Positions 60,107-64,000 of a stretch of DNA of 64,000 nt are shown piece by piece. Position numbers and translations under genes: made by a program. Numbering within the stretch: position 1 is the stretch's first letter; each line of letters begins with the position of its first letter. The notes under the pieces were generated by a model. It was not told the origin of the DNA. It searched no databases and saw only the letters and a program-made list of their open reading frames with translations. Source of the DNA: Streptomyces sp. NBC_01314 (lineage in GTDB: Bacteria > Actinomycetota > Actinomycetes > Streptomycetales > Streptomycetaceae); contig NZ_CP108394.1 in the NCBI RefSeq assembly GCF_041435215.1, forward strand, positions 6,076,001-6,140,000. Reading direction: 5' to 3'.

Positions 60107-61729
60107 ATGACACCCGGTCTGCGCTACCTCGCCTGTCTCCGTCTCTCTGCCGACTCGGACGGCTCCACCTCCATCGAGTGGCAGCGTGGCGTGATCCGAC
60201 ACCACGTCAGTTCTCCGCACCTGTCCGGCGTCCTGGTGGGCGAGGCAGAGGACACGGATGTCTCAGGCTCCATCTCTCCCTTCAAGCGTCCGAGACTCGG
60301 TAAGTGGCTGACGTCTCGAGCCCATGAGTTCGACGTGATCATTGCGGCCAAGATGGACCGGCTCACCCGACGCTCGATGCACTTCAACAACCTCTTGGAG
60401 TGGGCACAGGAGAACGGGAAGTTCATCGTCTGTGTAGAGGAAGGGTTCGACCTTTCCACTCCTCAAGGAAAGATGATGGCCCGTATGACTGCCGTCTTTG
60501 CTGAGGCTGAGTGGGACACCATCCAGGCACGCATTCTGAACGGCGTACAAAGCCGTCTGGAGAACCGTTCATGGCTCACAGGCGCTCCGCCTACCGGCTA
60601 CCGCATCAAAGCCGTAGAGGGAGGCAAGAGGAAGGTTCTGGAGATTGACCACGACTTCCACCCCTACGTGGAAGAGATCTTCTCTCGTGTCCGTGAGGGT
60701 CAGTCCACACACAGGATTGCCCGAGACTTCAATGGCCGTGGCGTACTCACATGGGGAGACCATCTCAGGAAGTTGAAGGGGGAGGAAATCAACGGAACTC
60801 AGTGGCAGTCAACCATCATCAATAAGTTCATCCGCTCCTCTTGGGTCCCTGGTATCTATGCCTATAAGGGCGAGGCTGTTCTGGACGACCAGGGAGAGCC
60901 GGTAATCCTCCCTGAACAGCCATTGGCTTCGATGGATGAATGGACAGATCTGGTAGACAGGATCAAACCCGCCCCCAAGCCTGTAGGAACGGAAAGCCGT
61001 ACGGGTGCCAAGAGTCTGCTTGCTGGTATTGCTCGCTGCGGTAACTGTGGAGCGCCGGTAACTTCTCTTCTGAATTCCGGACATACAAGGAAAGACGGAG
61101 AGCGAATTCCGGGACACAGGTATTACCGCTGCTCCAATAAGTTCAAGGGCGGAGCATGCACCCAGGGTCTCTATGTCCGTGCTGATCTCCTGGACGGATG
61201 GGTTGACCAGGAGATTCGGGGGAGTGTGGGCACGTGGGACATGTACGAGCGAGCCGGTACGGGACCCTCTCAGGCAAGGGAACTCCAGTCAGCTAGGGCG
61301 CGCCTGGAAAAGCTGGAAGCTGACTTCCTGGCAGGGGAGTACGACGGAGAGGGCCAGGAAGAGTCCTACCGCCGTATGCATAAGGGTCTGTCGGCAAAGG
61401 TTGCTCTCCTGGTAAAGCAGGAAGAGGAAAGGGCTAACCCGGCTCTCAAGGCGACAGGTAAGAAGTACGGGGAAGTCTGGGAAGCTAAAGACCAGGAAGA
61501 CCGTAGGGAATTCCTTCGCAGCTATCAGGTGAAGGTCTGGGCTTGGGATAAGGGAACGGATGAGAGTGAGAGGGGAATGGTTATGGATCTGGGGGATATT
61601 CAGGCCATGGCGAGCGAGCTGGCACTCTCGCGTCCAGGGAAAAGTGAAATGACAAGACTTGTGGTTAGCCGCAATTCGGAAGCCCGCATGTGGAAAGCAT
61701 TGGAATTCGCCAAGAACTGGAATATGTAA
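60107..61729 (+). CDS. Large serine recombinase (phage-type integrase)
   Basis: 540 residues. An N-terminal resolvase domain at about 5-150 with the catalytic-Ser motif LACLRLSADSDGSTSIEWQR (Ser14 by position), Arg-rich VIIAAKMDRLTRRSMHFNNL, and FAEAEWDTIQARI; then the recombinase domain (about 165-290, GYRIKAVEGGKRKVLEIDHD), a zinc ribbon C-X2-C ... C-X6-C (GIARCGNCGAPVTSLL, YYRCSNKFKGGACTQG) at about 308-350, and a coiled coil (ARARLEKLEADFLAGEYDGE). Base composition is clearly lower in GC (about 55%) and codons such as AGG, GTT and CTT are common, so it is recently acquired. No phage genes accompany it. att sites not identified. Confidence 0.93.
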   Translation: MTPGLRYLACLRLSADSDGSTSIEWQRGVIRHHVSSPHLSGVLVGEAEDTDVSGSISPFKRPRLGKWLTSRAHEFDVIIAAKMDRLTRRSMHFNNLLEWAQENGKFIVCVEEGFDLSTPQGKMMARMTAVFAEAEWDTIQARILNGVQSRLENRSWLTGAPPTGYRIKAVEGGKRKVLEIDHDFHPYVEEIFSRVREGQSTHRIARDFNGRGVLTWGDHLRKLKGEEINGTQWQSTIINKFIRSSWVPGIYAYKGEAVLDDQGEPVILPEQPLASMDEWTDLVDRIKPAPKPVGTESRTGAKSLLAGIARCGNCGAPVTSLLNSGHTRKDGERIPGHRYYRCSNKFKGGACTQGLYVRADLLDGWVDQEIRGSVGTWDMYERAGTGPSQARELQSARARLEKLEADFLAGEYDGEGQEESYRRMHKGLSAKVALLVKQEEERANPALKATGKKYGEVWEAKDQEDRREFLRSYQVKVWAWDKGTDESERGMVMDLGDIQAMASELALSRPGKSEMTRLVVSRNSEARMWKALEFAKNWNM

Positions 61730-61736
61730 AGAAAAT

Positions 61737-61768
61737 GCCCTGTCGAATGACGGGGTCTTTTTCTTTTC
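61737..61768 (+). terminator. Intrinsic terminator after the integrase
   Basis: Short hairpin CCCTGTC-GAAT-GACGGGG followed by TCTTTTTCTTTTCC, a true U-tract, unusual in this GC-rich window and matching the foreign origin. Confidence 0.85.
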
Positions 61769-61911
61769 CTGAATTGTTTACGGATTCACCTCCCGCCTTT
61801 TATGGTTGAATATCGATCGGGGGTGGTCTGGTCTTTCGAGTGCCCAGTACTCCAGCCGTAGATCGTTACGGTCGTGGCACCGGATGCCCGAGTCGTATTG
61901 GCTGGCCCGTC

Positions 61912-62588
61912 CTATCCGTGTGTGACGGTCGTGCCGAGCCACGTCCTCAGGCCCCGCTGCGCGACCCGCAATACTTCACTCGGGGGCAGCTCGTCAGCTC
62001 GTTCGATCACAACGAGACCCCAGTCCTTCCGGCGGACTGCGCCAAGCGTCACTGCGCGCTCACGCAGCAGGTACTTCACCGCCGAAGCCAGGTCGTCCAC
62101 TGGAGGACTTACCTCGTAGCTTGCGAGTTTCCCGACGTACCAGTCCAGCCACTGCTCGCCTTCCCTCGTCACGGCCCGGGACAATGCGGACTCGGCATCC
62201 CCGTCGAGAAAGACCATGACCGGCCGGACCTGTTCGAGAACCTCTGTGAGGTCAGTCATGAACGCGTCGATCGTCTCTTCGCCGTGCCCCATGGCCAGCA
62301 GCGTCGGCACGAACGGCATCAGCGCGTCCGCGATCACCATGTCATTGCCGCTCGCCACGACCGCATCGACGAATCTCGCAGTCGCCGCGATCAGTGTCCC
62401 CGGCTCGACCACGCCTGTCGCCCTGAACTCCTCGGCTACCGCAGCGAACTGCGGTCGGGTCAAGATCTCCTCCTCGCGGAAGTGGTCCACCCGCAGTCCG
62501 TATCGGCCAGCCACTGGGACAGCCCGGCACACAGCGTCGACTTGCCCGCTCCGGGAGATGCTCCCCACACAGTGATCAGAACTGTCAT
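61912..62588 (-). pseudogene. Frameshifted P-loop ATPase/kinase-like gene
   Basis: From ATG at 62588 the frame reads MTVLITVWGASPGAGKSTLC then AGLSQWLADT, a Walker A (GASPGAGKST), and stops at TGA after about 43 codons. Skipping one base near 62500 gives a continuous product: GLRVDHFREEEILTRPQFAA, DALMPFVPTLLAMGHGEETI, EVLEQVRPVMVFLDGDAESA, VIERADELPPSEVLRVAQRG. The shift falls at ...GATACGGACTG..., consistent with one lost base. Function probably nucleotide-dependent phosphate transfer. Either a broken gene or a sequencing error. A 14-base inverted repeat covers its start codon. Confidence 0.78.
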
Positions 62589-62619
62589 GGCTGCCGAGCC
62601 TAGGATCGGCAGCCATGAC
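62584..62619 (-). promoter_or_regulatory. 14-base perfect inverted repeat over the ATPase start codon
   Basis: GTCATGGCTGCCGA (62584-62597) and TCGGCAGCCATGAC (62606-62619) pair perfectly around an 8-base loop. The start ATG lies in one arm, so the RNA hairpin would hide it, or the DNA dyad is an operator. Confidence 0.7.
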
Positions 62620-62971
62620 TGCCAACTCCATGGCGTCCCCGGCTGTCCGTGCCGCAGATCGTGATCTTCACGGGAGAACCATTCGGCGCCGGTAGTGGCT
62701 GGCCCGGGATCGGGCTTGGTGGCGTCGTCGCCATGCGGACCAGTGGAGTCGATGTGCGGCTGCGTGGGTGGGCTGGGTGACGAGTGTGGTGAAACGGGGC
62801 CCTCACACTTCCCCCACCACTCTGAGCCTCTGCCGACACAGGTAGGGGCTCAGTCGTGTTTCCAGGCGTGATTAAGCCTGTGTGTCGCTGGGGAGAGCCC
62901 CGGTAGGCTGTCATGACGGCAGTTCAAGGGTGTCCGGTGTCAGTCCGGCAGCTATCGAGGGAGCGTGTGCT
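62620..62971. other. Gene-poor region before the second cold-shock gene
   Basis: About 350 bases without a supported gene. Two small hairpins occur: TGAGCCTCT...AGGGGCTCA around 62822-62851 and CAGGC-GTGATTA-AGCCTG at 62862-62879. The TTG start at 62972 is preceded by GAGGGAGCG. A 45-codon open frame from about 62649 has no supporting evidence. Confidence 0.55.
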
Positions 62972-63355
62972 TTGCCGACTGGCAAGGTCAAATGGTTCAA
63001 CAGTGAGAAGGGCTTCGGCTTTCTCTCCCGTGACGACGGCGGTGACGTCTTCGTCCACTCCTCCGTACTGCCCGCCGGTGTCGACACCTTGAAGCCGGGC
63101 CAGAAGGTCGAGTTCGGGGTCGTCGCCGGTCAACGCGGTGACCAGGCCCTCTCCGTGACGGTTCTGGAGCCGGCCCCCTCGGTCGCCGCCGCCCAGCGCA
63201 AGAAGCCCGACGAGCTGGCATCGATCGTGCAGGATCTGACCACACTGCTGGAGAACATCACGCCGATGCTGGAGCGGGGCCGCTATCCCGACCGTGCCGC
63301 GGGCGGGAAGATCGCGGGTCTTCTCCGCGCCGTGGCCGACCAGTTGGACGTGTAG
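62972..63355 (+). CDS. Cold-shock domain protein with C-terminal extension
   Basis: 127 residues from TTG at 62972 (GGGAGCG upstream); the frame opens earlier but the cold-shock domain begins [23 protein letters not shown]1 KGFGFL and RNP2 VFVHSS are intact at about 14-33. Unlike the 68-aa protein at 25.3 kb it has about 60 extra C-terminal residues ([37 protein letters not shown]), probably helical, that could mediate oligomerisation or partner binding. Binds single-stranded nucleic acids. Confidence 0.9.
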   Translation: MPTGKVKWFNSEKGFGFLSRDDGGDVFVHSSVLPAGVDTLKPGQKVEFGVVAGQRGDQALSVTVLEPAPSVAAAQRKKPDELASIVQDLTTLLENITPMLERGRYPDRAAGGKIAGLLRAVADQLDV

Positions 63356-63375
63356 TCCACCGACTCCAAGGGTGT

Positions 63376-64000
63376 CTAAGGGAATTCGAGCGCGTCGGGG
63401 CCGAGGGGCGGTACCAGTCCCTCGGCCGCCGCACGTGTGAGCAGGCCCCTGACCGCCGCGTAGCCGTCCTCGCCGAGGTCGGCCGTGAACTCGTTGACGT
63501 ACAGGCCGATGTGCTGGTCGGCGACGGCCGGGTCCATCTCCTGGGCGTGTTCGAGGACGTACGGGCGGGAGACCTCGGGGTCGTCCCAGGCCGCGCGGAC
63601 GGAGGCGCGGATCGTCTCCGCGAGCCCGGTCAGTGTCTCCGTGCCCAGCGAGCGCTTCGCGATGATCGCGCCCAGCGGAATCGGCAGCCCCGTCGTGTCC
63701 TCCCAGTGCGCGCCCATGTCGGCGAGGTTGTGGAGGCCGTAGTTCCGGTAGGTGAAGCGGGCCTCGTGGATGACGAGTCCGGCGTCGACCTTGCCGTCCC
63801 GCACGGCCGGCATGATCTCGTGGAACGGCATCACCACGATCTCGCCCACCCCGCCGGGCAGCGTGTCCGCCGCCCAGAGGCGGAAGAGGAGATACGCGGT
63901 CGACCGCTCGCTCGGCACCGCCACCGTACGGCCGGTGAGGTCCGTGCCCGGCTCCCGCGTCAGCACCAGCGGGCCACAGCCCCGCCCGAGCGCACCGCCG
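63376..64000 (-). CDS. mqnD: 1,4-dihydroxy-6-naphthoate synthase MqnD (futalosine pathway), 5' end outside window
   Basis: The C-terminal 208 residues are visible; the open frame runs off the right edge. Features are the anion-loop GGALGRGCGPLVLTREPGTD at the window edge, VAVPSERSTAYLLFRLWAAD, VVMPFHEIMPAVRDGKVDAG, and LVIHEARFTYRNYGLHNLAD with the catalytic His of MqnD. It converts a cyclic futalosine product to 1,4-dihydroxy-6-naphthoate in the alternative menaquinone pathway used by Streptomyces. The cold-shock gene is convergent, 20 bases away. MqnB is likely next, outside the window. Confidence 0.92.
   Translation of the reverse strand, partial: GGALGRGCGPLVLTREPGTDLTGRTVAVPSERSTAYLLFRLWAADTLPGGVGEIVVMPFHEIMPAVRDGKVDAGLVIHEARFTYRNYGLHNLADMGAHWEDTTGLPIPLGAIIAKRSLGTETLTGLAETIRASVRAAWDDPEVSRPYVLEHAQEMDPAVADQHIGLYVNEFTADLGEDGYAAVRGLLTRAAAEGLVPPLGPDALEFP

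Noticed and set aside
62649..62786. 45-codon open frame starting VPQIVIFTGEPFGAGSG
   Set aside because: No ribosome site, and no family or neighbour context supports it.

Overview
This window is actinobacterial chromosome, almost certainly Streptomyces. GC is about 70-73%, with G/C-rich third codon positions and frequent GTG/TTG starts. There are many 1- or 4-base stop/start overlaps, and the genes are Streptomyces core genes: DasR-controlled nagK-nagA, groEL2 behind CIRCE elements, cold-shock genes, cdgB, a futalosine-pathway mqnD and a WYL/XPB-type helicase partner. From memory the order resembles S. coelicolor SCO4276 to SCO4326. That comparison is recall, not a search.

Layout. 0-10.6 kb: oxidoreductases, a pentapeptide-repeat protein, an M1 peptidase lipoprotein, a GNAT-Nudix fusion, TerD, ArfB-type peptidyl-tRNA hydrolase and a flavin reductase. 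10.6-14 kb: the diguanylate cyclase cdgB with a Crp-type palindrome upstream, and a membrane protein with a carbohydrate-binding-like domain. 14-24.9 kb: sugar and osmolyte metabolism. This holds a PfkB kinase, nagK-nagA under dre operators, a divergent orphan sugar-binding lipoprotein, otsB/otsA for trehalose and gpgS for glucosylglycerate. It ends with an S-box (SAM-I) riboswitch driving a threonine-synthase-family gene followed by a MoaD/CysO-like sulfur carrier. 24.9-27.6 kb: cold-shock gene and groEL2. 27.6-43 kb: Old Yellow Enzyme, Uma2 nuclease, HTH regulators including an XRE/DUF397 pair, a SecD-like lipoprotein, a VapBC toxin-antitoxin pair, murQ with an RpiR regulator, an MFS exporter and an HD hydrolase. 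43-48.2 kb: an ECF sigma factor with a membrane partner, a dead XRE/DUF5753 gene, cutC with a dre-like site, an NPP1 protein and a serine-protease lipoprotein. 48.4-57.5 kb: nucleic-acid ATPases (HelD-like, XPB, a helicase-associated WYL-type protein) around an unusual UPF0114-IstB membrane fusion. 57.7-64 kb: membrane proteins, a HAD phosphatase, a low-GC large serine recombinase, a frameshifted P-loop ATPase, a second cold-shock gene and partial mqnD.

Shared themes. Amino-sugar and cell-wall recycling are represented by nagK, nagA and murQ with its RpiR regulator, and dre-type sites mark nagKA and cutC. Trehalose and glucosylglycerate synthesis are clustered. A dispersed intergenic repeat (core CAGGGGCGCGGGGAACTGCG) occurs about ten times, mostly just 3' of genes and in the orientation of the upstream transcript. 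One copy lies inside the 5' coding part of nagA. The strongest system-level candidate is riboswitch + ThrC-like enzyme + sulfur carrier, which suggests sulfur-carrier-dependent homocysteine synthesis. The UPF0114-IstB fusion is the oddest single protein.
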